NCBI RefSeq assembly: GCF_021390495.1
Contig: NZ_JAJEJP010000003.1
Coordinates: forward strand, 124,001-188,000
Direction: 5' to 3'
Length of the DNA stretch: 64,000 bases
DNA from: Paraburkholderia sp. ZP32-5
GTDB lineage: Bacteria > Pseudomonadota > Gammaproteobacteria > Burkholderiales > Burkholderiaceae
Below, one piece after another: positions 19,537-27,811 of this stretch. Under the pieces are notes generated by a model. It was not told the DNA's origin. It saw only the letters and a program-made list of their open reading frames with translations, and did no database searches. The position numbers were made by a program, and so were the translations under genes. Positions within the stretch are counted from its first letter, which is position 1. The number at the start of each line of letters is the position of its first letter.

Positions 19537-20568
19537 ATGAACGACACCGCGCCAAACGAAGCCTGGGACATCGGCGAGCCGCACTTCAGCGCCGCCACGC
19601 CGCTGGACCGGCAACTGCGCTTCGCGCTGCGCTATGCGGTGCTCGCGCCGTCGAACCACAACACGCAGCCGTGGAGCTTCATCGTCGATGGGGACACGGT
19701 GGAGGTCTGTGCCGACCGCACGCGTGCGCTCGCCGTCGTCGATCCGTTCGATCGCGAGCTGCTGATCGGTTGCGGCGCGGCGCTGTTCAATCTTCGCGTT
19801 GCGCTGCGCCGCTTCGGCCTCGCTTATGCGATCACGCTGTTTCCGTCGGAACTCGATCCCGATATCGTCGCGCTCGTGCAAGTATCACGCGATGCGAACG
19901 GCGACTCGCAGTTGCAGGCGCTCTTCGAAGCGCTGACGACGCGCGTCACGACGCGCGCGCCGTTTGTCGACGAACCGGTTGCCGCGTCGCTGCAACGCAA
20001 GCTGATCGATGCCTGCAACGCCGAGGGCGCAATAGCCTGCTGCGTGGAGCGCAAGTCCGGGCGTGAAGCGCTCGCTCAACTGGTCGTGGACGCGGATCAC
20101 GCGCAGTTCGCGGACCCGCGTTTCCGGCGCGAACTGGCTAGCTGGATTCATCCGCTACGGCACGACGACGGAATGCCGGCCTATGGTTCCGGTGTCGGCG
20201 CATTGCTCGATTTCACCGTGCCGCTCGTCACCTCCGTGGTCCGCGTATTCGATGCAGGCGCGGGGGTTCCCGCGACACACCGGCATCTTGTCGAGGGCTC
20301 ACCGCTGATGATGGGCATAGCGACGATGCGAGACGACCGGGAAGCATGGCTCGCCACCGGACAGGCGCTCGAACGGATGCTGCTGGTCGCGGCATCCGAG
20401 GGGCTTACCGCCTCCTATCTGAATCAGCCGATCGAAGTCGAACCGCTGCGTGAGCAGTTGAGGACGCTGCTGCACGTCGACGGAGTGCCGCAGCTTCTGC
20501 TGCGCATCGGACGCGGTCCAGGCGCGAGTCATACGCCGAGACGGCCATGGTCCGACGTGATGTCGTAA
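19537..20568 (+). CDS. Acg-like nitroreductase-fold FMN protein
   Basis: A 343-residue protein of the Acg/Rv2032-type nitroreductase group, larger than classical nitroreductases and containing two degenerate halves. Supporting segments are LRYAVLAPSNHNTQPWSFIV near the start, TRAPFVDEPV in the middle and the C-terminal GLTASYLNQPIEVEPLR. The mycobacterial homologue is a hypoxia (DosR) regulon member that binds FMN, and its enzymatic role is unclear. GGAGA precedes the ATG. An FNR-like box upstream links it to the low-oxygen set. Confidence 0.85.
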   Translation: MNDTAPNEAWDIGEPHFSAATPLDRQLRFALRYAVLAPSNHNTQPWSFIVDGDTVEVCADRTRALAVVDPFDRELLIGCGAALFNLRVALRRFGLAYAITLFPSELDPDIVALVQVSRDANGDSQLQALFEALTTRVTTRAPFVDEPVAASLQRKLIDACNAEGAIACCVERKSGREALAQLVVDADHAQFADPRFRRELASWIHPLRHDDGMPAYGSGVGALLDFTVPLVTSVVRVFDAGAGVPATHRHLVEGSPLMMGIATMRDDREAWLATGQALERMLLVAASEGLTASYLNQPIEVEPLREQLRTLLHVDGVPQLLLRIGRGPGASHTPRRPWSDVMS

Positions 20569-20778
20569 TACGCGACGTTGCGACCCCGGGCGTCGTAAGC
20601 CGACAGCCATGTAGGACTACTCCGACCGGCGCACCGAAATTCCTGGATGCGGTTCCGCCTGCGCCTATTGGCCACGCGTGCAATCCGACCAATACTGAAG
20701 ACATGCAATCCACCTCAATGAGGATCGCCCGCCACCGCACATTCGATGTGGTGGCCACGATCCGCCAGGAGACCCGCC

Positions 20779-21054
20779 ATGTCATACGCTGTTACTACCG
20801 CTGCACCGCATCACGCAAATCACGAGCACACAGCTGCGGGCGGCACGACGTGCCGGGCTGCCCAGCCTGACGAAACTTGCGCCGATGTCGAACGCCTTCT
20901 TGCCGTTGCGCGCGGCGCGGGCATGCTTGTCATGCTCGACGCGCAGATCGGCCGTGAAAGGTATCAAAGCGTAGCCGGATCGGTGGTGTCGCTGCAGCGC
21001 TTCGCAACGGCGCTTTGCCGGATGATGCTGACCGAGCAGCGCGCGGCCGGTTAA
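20779..21054 (+). CDS. Hypothetical 91-residue protein
   Basis: A small protein starting MSYAVTTAAPHHANHEHTAAGG, with a His-rich N-terminal part and a helical C-terminal part (DVERLLAVARGAGMLVMLDAQ). No family is recognised. The ATG at 20779 has AGGAGA upstream. It stands alone between the nitroreductase gene and the second kinase; no FNR-like box is visible in the 210 bases before it. The coding call rests on the ribosome-binding site and composition. Confidence 0.55.
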   Translation: MSYAVTTAAPHHANHEHTAAGGTTCRAAQPDETCADVERLLAVARGAGMLVMLDAQIGRERYQSVAGSVVSLQRFATALCRMMLTEQRAAG

Positions 21055-21242
21055 AGCTCCGATGCGGCGTCCCACGCCTTGCTCCGATTGCTTCGGTATC
21101 AGAGATAAAATGGGGGCATGCCGTGCTCCGGCGTTGATGGCAAGCACCCAGCCTACGTACACGCAGTGGAATAAGCTTCTCCGACCTGATATAACACAGT
21201 CACCTGCTACGGGCGAACCGCGCCCGAACGGCTGGAGGAGTG

Positions 21243-22364
21243 ATGGGTCGATCGAGTGGCGAGTCTTCCCGCTTCACCGGTGCGGCGTCGATCTCGGACG
21301 TTCCCGTCGAGGATCGCTATTTTCTGTTGATTGAAGCAGTTCAAGACTACGCAATCTTCATGCTGGACACCTCCGGTCGGGTGACCAGCTGGAATCCCTG
21401 CGCAAAGCGCATCAAAGGCTACACGCCCGAGGAAATCATCGGGCGGCATTTCTCCACCTTCTATACGCCGGAAGACATCGCGGCCGGCAAACCCGCTCGC
21501 GAACTCCATACCGCTACCATCGAAGGCCGCGTCGTCGACGAAGGCTGGCGGGTGCGCCGCGATGGCTCGCGGTTCTGGGCCAATGTCGTGATTTCCGCCG
21601 TGCACGACGCATCGGGCGAGTTGCTCGGATTCGCCAAGGTCACGCGCGACCTGACCGAAAGCGTGCGTCTCGCGGAACTCGAGCGTGCGAACGCGGTGTC
21701 GACCCAGGCGCAGATCGCCCGCGAAAACGAGCAGAAACGTATCGCCAGGGAACTCCACGACGATCTCGGACAACGGCTCACCGCGTTGAAAATGAGCGTC
21801 GCTCTGCTCGAAGCGAACCTCGAAGCGCAATCCGCCACCCAGCCTCTCGTGTCGCACACGCATGAACTGCAGATGCAGATCGACTGGATGGCGGGAGCGC
21901 TACGGCGTATCTCGGCAAATCTGCGCCCCCCGCTACTCGACGACCTCGGGCTCGCCGCCGCGCTTGACTGGCTGGCCGAGGACTTCACGAAACGCTATGG
22001 CGTGCAGGCGAACGTGCATCTGGAACCGGCCGAGCCGGAGTTCGGCGAGTTTGCCACGACGGCACTGTTCCGGATCGTGCAGGAAGCGCTGACCAACGTC
22101 GCGCGACATGCAAACGCGAGCCACGTGCGCGTCGAATTGACGTGCACGGGCCTGCTTCTTTCGCTCTATATCGAGGACGATGGCGTCGGTGCGGATCTGG
22201 ACCGGCCACCCGAAAAGCACTCGTTCGGTCTTCTGGGCATCCGCGAGCGCGTGAGACAGTTGCACGGCAACGTTACGTTTTCGAGCTCGCCCGGCAACGG
22301 CTTCAGGGTCTCGATACAGGTTCCAGTCGATACGCTCCGGCAGCGGCCGATTGCACCCGCTTGA
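21243..22364 (+). CDS. Soluble PAS-domain histidine kinase, NarX/UhpB-type core
   Basis: A 373-residue sensor kinase without membrane helices. A PAS domain (about residues 25-145, FLLIEAVQDYAIFMLD to KVTRDLTESVRLAE) is followed by the HisKA_3 box RIARELHDDLGQRL with His172 and the HATPase (LGLAAALDWLAEDF; FGLLGIRERVRQL). Its kinase core is plainly related to that at 16015. No response-regulator gene adjoins it, so it may talk to the regulator at 17366 or the receiver at 18159. GGAGG lies just before the start; GTG at 21240 is an alternative. Confidence 0.9.
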   Translation: MGRSSGESSRFTGAASISDVPVEDRYFLLIEAVQDYAIFMLDTSGRVTSWNPCAKRIKGYTPEEIIGRHFSTFYTPEDIAAGKPARELHTATIEGRVVDEGWRVRRDGSRFWANVVISAVHDASGELLGFAKVTRDLTESVRLAELERANAVSTQAQIARENEQKRIARELHDDLGQRLTALKMSVALLEANLEAQSATQPLVSHTHELQMQIDWMAGALRRISANLRPPLLDDLGLAAALDWLAEDFTKRYGVQANVHLEPAEPEFGEFATTALFRIVQEALTNVARHANASHVRVELTCTGLLLSLYIEDDGVGADLDRPPEKHSFGLLGIRERVRQLHGNVTFSSSPGNGFRVSIQVPVDTLRQRPIAPA

Positions 22365-22384
22365 TATCTCGCGCAGGTGGCGCA

Positions 22385-22855
22385 CTAAATCGCAATGGAT
22401 TCGCGCGCGCCCTCTTCGCGCATCAGCAACACCGGACAGTGCGAGAAACGCAGAACCTGTTCCGCGACGCTGCCGATCACGAGGCGCCGTGCGCCCCGGC
22501 GTCCATGCGTGCCCATCACGATCAGATCGGCGTGGACGAGGCGCGCATGGCGTAGCACGGCACTGGCCACGTCATCGGACAGACTGTTCGATTCGACCAT
22601 CTCGGCGCGGCATTGCACGTCGGCGGCGGCGCAAGCCCGTTCCGCATCCTCCAGCACCGAGCGACCGTCCTTGCGCACCGCATCGATGAACGTGATCGGA
22701 TCGTAATAGCCGCCATACGAAAACAGTGGTGTCTTGTCCACGACATAGACCGGATGCACGACGCCTTTTGTCACGGCGGCGAGCCGCACCACTTCTTTCA
22801 GTGCGCGTTTCGAAGAGCTGCTGCCATCGAGCGCGACGAGAATGTTCTGGTACAT
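22385..22855 (-). CDS. Single-domain universal stress protein
   Basis: A 156-residue UspA protein starting [19 protein letters not shown] with the full nucleotide motif GTHGRRGARRLVIGS. TGGAGA lies 6 bases before the ATG at 22855. It lies 75 bases downstream of the alcohol dehydrogenase gene on the same strand and may share its transcript; a degenerate FNR-like box lies in the gap. It converges with the kinase gene ending at 22364. Confidence 0.9.
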   Translation of the reverse strand: MYQNILVALDGSSSSKRALKEVVRLAAVTKGVVHPVYVVDKTPLFSYGGYYDPITFIDAVRKDGRSVLEDAERACAAADVQCRAEMVESNSLSDDVASAVLRHARLVHADLIVMGTHGRRGARRLVIGSVAEQVLRFSHCPVLLMREEGARESIAI

Positions 22856-22913
22856 GGCGATTCTCCAGATATGAGGGAATTCAAAGTCGATGGACTGCGA
22901 CGCGATACGCGCC

Positions 22914-22927
22914 TCGATCCCGGTCAA
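22914..22927. promoter_or_regulatory. Degenerate FNR-like box upstream of a usp gene
   Basis: TCGATCCCGGTCAA has two deviations from TTGAT-N4-ATCAA. It lies 58 bases upstream of the usp start at 22855 and next to the dehydrogenase stop. It is weak evidence on its own. Confidence 0.35.
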
Positions 22928-22930
22928 GCG

Positions 22931-23917
22931 TCACCGGATCGCGAGCACCGCCGCGCCAGTCAGCTTGCCGCTACGCAGATCATCGAGCGCGCGATTCGCA
23001 TCGCTCAACGCATAGGTCGTTGTTTCTAGCGCGAGACGGGTCCCATCCGCGATACGCATGAACGACAGCCCATCGTCACGCGTCAGATTCGCGACCGACA
23101 CGACGCGCCGCTCGCCCCACAGAAACGCGTACGGAAACGACGGAATGTCGCTCATATGGATGCCGCCGCAGACCACCACGCCGCCCTTCGCGACCGCGCG
23201 CAACGCCTGCGGCACGAGCGCGCCGACCGGCGCGAACAACAGCGCGGCGTCGAGTTCAGTGGGCGGCGTCTCGTCGCTGCCGCCGGCCCAGACGGCGCCA
23301 AGACGCAGCGCGAGTTGCTGGGCCGCGCGATCGCCGGGACGGGTGAACGCATACACGCTGCGCTGCTGGTGGCGCGCCACCTGCGCGACGATATGCGCGG
23401 CGGCGCCGAAACCGTAGATGCCGAGCCGTTGCGCGTCGCCGGCCATGCTCAGCGTGCGATAGCCGATCAGGCCGGCGCACAGCAGCGGCGCGGCGTCGAT
23501 GTCGGAGTACTGCGACGGCAAATGAAAGCAGTAGCGGCTATCGGCGACGGTGCGCTCGGCGTAGCCGCCGTCGATCGTGTAGCCGGTGAAAGCAGCGTCG
23601 TCACACAGGTTTTCGCGCGCCGACAGGCAGTAGCGGCAATGGCCGCAGGTGCGTCCGACCCACGGCACGCCGACCCGCTCGCCTACCTCGAAGCCCGTCA
23701 CGCCGTCGCCCAGCGCGGCCACCACGCCGACGATTTCATGGCCCGGAATCACCGGACGCTTCGGATGTTCGAGCTCACGATCGACCAGATGAAGATCGGT
23801 GCGGCACACGCCGCACGCGTGAACATCGATCAGGATCTGCCCGGCGCCGGGCCGCGGGTCCGGCATATCACGCTCGTGCAGCGTCGTGGAACTGCCGTCG
23901 AACACCATTGCTCGCAT
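22931..23917 (-). CDS. Zinc-dependent alcohol dehydrogenase
   Basis: A 328-residue medium-chain dehydrogenase. The catalytic-zinc segment CGVCRTDLHLVDRE and PGHEIVG, and the structural-zinc cysteines in CGHCRYCLSARENLC, are all present; the NAD(P) fold shows YGFGAAAHIV. It oxidises or reduces alcohols and aldehydes, and under low oxygen would regenerate NAD by reducing aldehydes (inference). The start at 23917 has GGAGAG upstream. It shares an intergenic region containing an FNR-like box with the divergent cytochrome c gene. Confidence 0.92.
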   Translation of the reverse strand: MRAMVFDGSSTTLHERDMPDPRPGAGQILIDVHACGVCRTDLHLVDRELEHPKRPVIPGHEIVGVVAALGDGVTGFEVGERVGVPWVGRTCGHCRYCLSARENLCDDAAFTGYTIDGGYAERTVADSRYCFHLPSQYSDIDAAPLLCAGLIGYRTLSMAGDAQRLGIYGFGAAAHIVAQVARHQQRSVYAFTRPGDRAAQQLALRLGAVWAGGSDETPPTELDAALLFAPVGALVPQALRAVAKGGVVVCGGIHMSDIPSFPYAFLWGERRVVSVANLTRDDGLSFMRIADGTRLALETTTYALSDANRALDDLRSGKLTGAAVLAIR

Positions 23918-24037
23918 CGTGCTCTCCTTTACCGGGGTTAGCGCCGGCCAGCCGGTTCGACGACTGCCGCGGGCGAGTGCTTTTCATCGACAGCATAGGA
24001 GCGACGCGCGCGCAGTCAAACACGCACCGTGGGCAGA

Positions 24038-24051
24038 TTGATCGAGGTCAA
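24038..24051. promoter_or_regulatory. FNR/ANR-type box between adh and the cytochrome c gene
   Basis: TTGATCGAGGTCAA lies 57 bases upstream of the cytochrome c start at 24109 and 120 bases upstream of the divergent dehydrogenase, so it could serve both. Confidence 0.7.
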
Positions 24052-24108
24052 TGAGCCCCGGTTCACGGCCCTTACACTGATCTTATTCCTTACGTAGGGG
24101 CGCCTGTC

Positions 24109-24444
24109 GTGATTGCACTGTTCCGAAACTGCCTGCTCGCAGGCGCGGCACTTGCGCTGAGCGCCGGTGTCGCCTATGGCGAGCCTGAACCGACCGCGCT
24201 CGTCGATCAGCAGCACTGCATGTTCTGCCATACGCGCGATGCGCCGTTTCTCGCTCCATCGTTCCAGCAGATTGCTGAACGTTACCGCGACGTGCCGAAC
24301 GCGCAGCGGATGCTCGAACACAAACTGCGGTTGGGCGGCAAGGCGCACTGGGGCGATATGCCGATGCCACCCGCGGTCGAGCGTGGCGGCCCGCTCTCGG
24401 CGGAAGACGCGCATACGCTAGTGCAATGGGTATTGAGTCAATGA
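24109..24444 (+). CDS. Periplasmic mono-haem cytochrome c
   Basis: A 111-residue class I cytochrome c. A signal peptide (LFRNCLLAGAALALSAGVAYG) is followed by the haem site CMFCH at residues 37-41 and a distal methionine region GDMPMPP. It carries electrons in the periplasm. The start is GTG at 24109 with AGGGG upstream. A cytochrome b561 is encoded 1.2 kb further on, in the opposite direction. The terminal oxidase or reductase that it serves is not in this window. Confidence 0.88.
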   Translation: MIALFRNCLLAGAALALSAGVAYGEPEPTALVDQQHCMFCHTRDAPFLAPSFQQIAERYRDVPNAQRMLEHKLRLGGKAHWGDMPMPPAVERGGPLSAEDAHTLVQWVLSQ

Positions 24445-24522
24445 GATGCCGATGACACTCGCCGCGCTTCGCGGTTGCCGCGCCTCGGCTAGAGAGAGTA
24501 CTTCACGTCCCGGAGAATTTTC

Positions 24523-24897
24523 ATGCGTCTCACCGTTCACCTCGACACGTTCGATCGTGTCCATCCCATGGCGTTCGCTATTCTCTGGCTCGACAAGGAC
24601 ACGCGGCAGTGGTCGCGCGAAGGCCACTTCGGGCTCGAACTGCCCGAATGGGGTGCATTGCATATGGATTGCGGCAACACGCTCGTATGCGCTCCACACA
24701 GCGCGGTGCCCGTGTGCGTGCTCGAAGGACTCGATCTGAACGAGGCGGAAGGACCGTTCGAAGGCGAGGTTGGGCGAGTGCAGTGGTGCGCGGTGCGCGG
24801 CAGCAATCTGACGACGGGCCACTGGCGTGTGCAATGCGTCGACACCGAGCGGAAAGAGCCCGAAAACGGCGTATTCGCCGCCGGAGACGAAGCGTGA
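24523..24897 (+). CDS. Hypothetical 124-residue protein
   Basis: An unrecognised soluble protein with the segment MRLTVHLDTFDRVHPMAFAILWLDKD and four scattered cysteines (MDCGNTLVC, VPVCVLE, VQCVD). CGGAGA precedes the ATG. It follows the cytochrome c gene by 78 bases and precedes another unknown gene by 64 bases in the same direction, so the three may form one transcript behind the FNR-like box at 24038. No signal peptide or membrane segment. Confidence 0.65.
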   Translation: MRLTVHLDTFDRVHPMAFAILWLDKDTRQWSREGHFGLELPEWGALHMDCGNTLVCAPHSAVPVCVLEGLDLNEAEGPFEGEVGRVQWCAVRGSNLTTGHWRVQCVDTERKEPENGVFAAGDEA

Positions 24898-24961
24898 GGC
24901 CGTCAAAGCCCGGCCTTGAACATGTCGTCGTGCGTCGTTATTGTCAGCGAGGTAATTTGCC

Positions 24962-25402
24962 ATGAGTCTCGTGTCCGATCTGGACGGTGTGCGGCACGCG
25001 TACGGACTATGCTTCGTGCGCGTGCCCTGGGCCTATTTTTCGCGACTGCCAGTCGATCGGCAATGGGGGGACGGCTGGGAGCGCGCTCCTTACGAACAGC
25101 ATGCCGGACCGCCCTACGACGACACCGCTCAGCAGATTCTGACCGTCGCCTACGATGGTCCACTGCTGACGCCCGATGCCGGATACGACGGCCGCGCGCT
25201 AAGCGCCAATGAAATAAATAGTGGTGCCGCGCCGTGGTTGCGCACGCAGAACTTCATCGGCAACGCGCCGGTGCATATTGCCGCCGGCGTAACGCTGGAA
25301 CGATTCGTCGAACTGGTCGAACTGGCGGGCGGCCACGTGTTTGCGCCGCTCGGGTGGGGAGCATTGCGGCTTGAGCCAGTGTTGGCGGCCGAAAAACAAT
25401 AA
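24962..25402 (+). CDS. Hypothetical 146-residue protein
   Basis: An unrecognised protein rich in aromatic residues, with segments such as VRVPWAYFSRLPVDRQWGDG and GHVFAPLGWGALRLEP. The ATG at 24962 is preceded by AGCGAGG. It is the third gene after the cytochrome c gene in the same orientation. No motif suggests a function, and no transmembrane segment or signal is seen. Confidence 0.62.
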   Translation: MSLVSDLDGVRHAYGLCFVRVPWAYFSRLPVDRQWGDGWERAPYEQHAGPPYDDTAQQILTVAYDGPLLTPDAGYDGRALSANEINSGAAPWLRTQNFIGNAPVHIAAGVTLERFVELVELAGGHVFAPLGWGALRLEPVLAAEKQ

Positions 25403-25417
25403 TCGCGCCGGGAAATC

Positions 25418-25585
25418 TTATGCCGCGGCCGGATCGCTGACGAGGTTGCGTCCGTTTTCCACACGTCCCGGCTGGCACCATGCCACCGCCATAGACGCGC
25501 CCAAGGAACATGCCGTGACGCTCAGGAAATCACGGCGTGGCCTCGCGCGGCCGCTGTTGCCCTGTCCTGCCGGGTCGGCCTCGTT
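25418..25585 (-). pseudogene. Possible remnant of a twin-arginine signal sequence
   Basis: On the minus strand a 56-codon open frame contains RPRRDFLSVTACSLGASMA, which has the twin arginines, F-L and hydrophobic stretch of a Tat signal (arginines near 25532-25537). There is no ATG or GTG between the upstream stop and this motif, and the frame ends 23 codons after the hydrophobic stretch. It may be a decayed exported protein gene downstream of the cytochrome b gene, or chance. Confidence 0.25.
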
Positions 25586-25630
25586 TTACCGCAATGGCTG
25601 GCGGCGTCAGCCAACTACCGCGTCCCTCGT

Positions 25631-26206
25631 TCAACTATCGCGTGCCGCGTCGCGCGACGGGCCGGCACCCGGCGCCATCCGCTGCATGACATGGTCTTTC
25701 AGAATGAAACGATGGAACAACGCGGCAAGAACGTGCATGACGATCAGCGCGAACAGCACCCACGCGAGGATGCCGTGGACATCGCCCATGGCGTGGCCGA
25801 ACGGCGAGCCTGTCGGGCTCAGCGACGGATAGGGCACGACACTCGCGAGCCGAACCTGCCAGCCGCGCGAGGACGCGTTGATCCAGCCAAGGAGCGGGAC
25901 GAGCAGTAAGCAGACGTAGAGAAGAAAATGGGTAACGCGCGAAGCGAAGCCGAGCAACGGCGGCAGGTCGTCCGGCGCGGGCTGGTGGGTCAGCCGCCAC
26001 ACGACGCGAAGCACCATGACGGCGATTAGCGCCGAGCCGACGCCGAGGTGCCAGGCAATCAGCCCGACCGGCTGCGTGTCTTTGTGGACGTCGGGCATCG
26101 TCCAGCCGATTACGAACTGCACAGCGATCAACAGGACCGTCAACCAGTGCAGCGTGCGCGCGACGATGCCGTATGCGGGCGCCCTGCCGTCATATAGTTT
26201 GATCAC
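25631..26206 (-). CDS. Cytochrome b561-type membrane protein
   Basis: A 191-residue inner-membrane dihaem cytochrome b. Four hydrophobic segments carry histidines in the expected places (RTLHWLTVLLIAVQFVIGW, IAWHLGVGSAL, VHGILAWVLF, VMHVLAALFHRF). The family moves electrons from quinol to periplasmic or other acceptors. The start is ATG at 26206. The upstream 430 bases are AT-rich in part, with the nearest FNR-like box facing the other gene. It could feed the small cytochrome c encoded nearby; this is inferred. Confidence 0.88.
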   Translation of the reverse strand: MIKLYDGRAPAYGIVARTLHWLTVLLIAVQFVIGWTMPDVHKDTQPVGLIAWHLGVGSALIAVMVLRVVWRLTHQPAPDDLPPLLGFASRVTHFLLYVCLLLVPLLGWINASSRGWQVRLASVVPYPSLSPTGSPFGHAMGDVHGILAWVLFALIVMHVLAALFHRFILKDHVMQRMAPGAGPSRDAARDS

Positions 26207-26638
26207 TCAGACTCCACGCGTTGTTCTGGCCAACCGGAATCGACCAGGCACATAAGTTTCAACTTTTGAACCAACGCCATCGATCCGGGCATTGGACAAG
26301 CCCTCGAGCGTAACGATATTTGCTTAAAAATTTCTGATGCCGGAAACCCGGCTCGCGGATATTCGTCCCAACAATTACTGTACTGCAAATATTTTTTGGC
26401 TGATAAGACTTCTTTTTCGGCCTTCCGCGTGCTACGCCTATGCCGCAGTCGCGGCTCGGTACTTCTCACCCGACCTGTTCCGGATCGCGCAGCGCAATAG
26501 TCCTTGCTGCCGCGACTCTCACGTTGCCGGCCCCCGGATACGCTCGCGCTTGATGCAGATCAACGGGCCTGGGCGTCAGCACGAGTGCAATGGCGACATG
26601 TACTGAACGATGACGGCAGCTCAACAGACATTGTCCCC
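26207..26638. other. Intergenic region with divergent promoters
   Basis: About 430 bases between the divergent cytochrome b561 and lipocalin genes. The part around 26310-26410 is clearly AT-richer than its surroundings. No convincing coding frame is seen; the only recognisable element is the FNR-like box at 26550-26563. Confidence 0.55.
26550..26563. promoter_or_regulatory. Consensus FNR/ANR box upstream of the lipocalin gene
   Basis: TTGATGCAGATCAA is the exact FNR consensus TTGAT-N4-ATCAA, the best match in the window. It lies 75 bases upstream of the lipocalin start and probably drives the series lipocalin, phasin-like, chaB, usp. Confidence 0.8.
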
Positions 26639-27220
26639 ATGCGGAATTCAATCGCGTGCCTCACAGCGTTCGTCACTTGCCTCGTCGGCTGCACGCACGC
26701 CCCGGCAGTGTCGCCGGAAGCGTCGGCGAAGCCCACTGCCTGTGTCGCGGGTGCGCCGATCGATCTGCAACGCTACATGGGAAAGTGGTTCGTGATCGCG
26801 GAAACGCCCTATCTTGGCGACAACGATTATGTCGGCAGTTACGACGAATGGACGTTGCGTCCCGACGGACAGATCACCGACGATTATCTCGGCCAGCGAA
26901 AATCTTTCGATCAGCCGGTCACAGGAAGCCGCTTCGTGGCAAAGGTCGTACGTGGAACGGGAAATACCACCTGGCGAATCGGCCTCATCTGGCCATTCGA
27001 AGTCGTGGTTATCACCGCATACGTCGATCCCGACTACCGCTACACCATCCGATGCATGGTCGACAGCAATATGGTGTGGGTGCTGTCGCGCAGCCCGACG
27101 ATAGACGAAGCGGCCTATCTGGATCTGATCGCTCGCGCGGCCGGGATGGGTTTCCGCGTCCAGCGAATCCGGCAGGTTCCACAAAATTCCGGGCAAGCCG
27201 GTCCATCTCAATCTCAGTAA
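26639..27220 (+). CDS. blc: Lipocalin-family outer-membrane lipoprotein (Blc-like)
   Basis: A 193-residue bacterial lipocalin. A lipoprotein signal with lipobox LVGC is followed by the lipocalin signature GKWFVIAETPYL and the family word DPDYRYTIRCMVD with VWVLSRSPTI. Blc-type proteins bind lysophospholipids and fatty acids at the outer membrane under stress. The ATG at 26639 lacks a strong ribosome-binding site. It heads a same-strand run with the phasin-like, chaB and usp genes behind a perfect FNR box. Confidence 0.85.
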   Translation: MRNSIACLTAFVTCLVGCTHAPAVSPEASAKPTACVAGAPIDLQRYMGKWFVIAETPYLGDNDYVGSYDEWTLRPDGQITDDYLGQRKSFDQPVTGSRFVAKVVRGTGNTTWRIGLIWPFEVVVITAYVDPDYRYTIRCMVDSNMVWVLSRSPTIDEAAYLDLIARAAGMGFRVQRIRQVPQNSGQAGPSQSQ

Positions 27221-27246
27221 GCGCGCTCGCGACCACGGAGGCATTC

Positions 27247-27700
27247 ATGTTGACCACATCCACTCCAAGCAATTTGCCGGCGATCTGGATAGCCTTCGCC
27301 AACGCGCAAACGCGCAAACGCGCAAACGCAACTCTGCATCGACTGGCTGGCACTGACACAGGAAACATGGGCACGTTGCGCGCTCACGCGCAATCCGCTC
27401 GAATTCATGTCGGCTGCGAGCCTGACCTTTCCCGAGTGCATGTCGAGCGCGATGCTTTACTGCAAAAACGTTTCGGACGTCGTCGATGCGTATCGGAAGC
27501 TCGCCGGTGGCGTCGCCCCTGGCCCAGACACCGCGCCGGCCATCTCCGCTCGCTCCCGCGAAATCGGCCCGGTGAGCGCAGCGCACTCGGCAGCCGGCTA
27601 TCCAGAGCGATTTTCACCACCGCGAGTACCGCCCGAGATGCCGATCGACGGCTCGGAAATCCACCGTTCGCCGCCGCTCAGGATGGACGACACGGAATAA
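27247..27700 (+). pseudogene. Phasin-like gene, frameshifted at an 8-bp repeat (possibly phase-variable)
   Basis: Translation should start at the ATG at 27247, which has a perfect GGAGG 5 bases upstream, and read MLTTSTPSNLPAIWIAFA. After the repeat tract at 27301-27330, the phasin-like continuation (LCIDWLALTQETWARC, LEFMSAASLTFPEC, MLYCKNVSDVV) lies in another frame. One unit more gives a 153-residue protein and two fewer give 145; with the present three units the start frame instead runs on to 27900. Phasins coat polyhydroxyalkanoate granules. The phasin call is moderate; the frame change at the repeat is seen directly. A sequencing error is the alternative. Confidence 0.6.
27301..27330 (+). 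repeat. 8-bp tandem repeat inside the phasin-like gene
   Basis: Three exact copies of AACGCGCA (27301-27324) plus six bases of a fourth. The unit is not a multiple of three, so gain or loss of a copy shifts the reading frame of the gene around it, as in contingency loci that vary by slipped-strand mispairing. Confidence 0.85.
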
Positions 27701-27811
27701 CCGCCCTCGTGAAGCTAACGCCCGATGTCGTGCCGGTCCTGTCCTTGCCTCGCGATATCGTTCGGATCCGCGCGCGCCACGCAAAGGCGAACTCTTCGAC
27801 CGGAGAACGAG

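Noticed and set aside
26203..26469. An 88-codon minus-strand frame upstream of the cytochrome b561 gene
   Set aside because: It overlaps the cytochrome start, has no ribosome-binding site and looks non-coding; the region is better read as promoter DNA.
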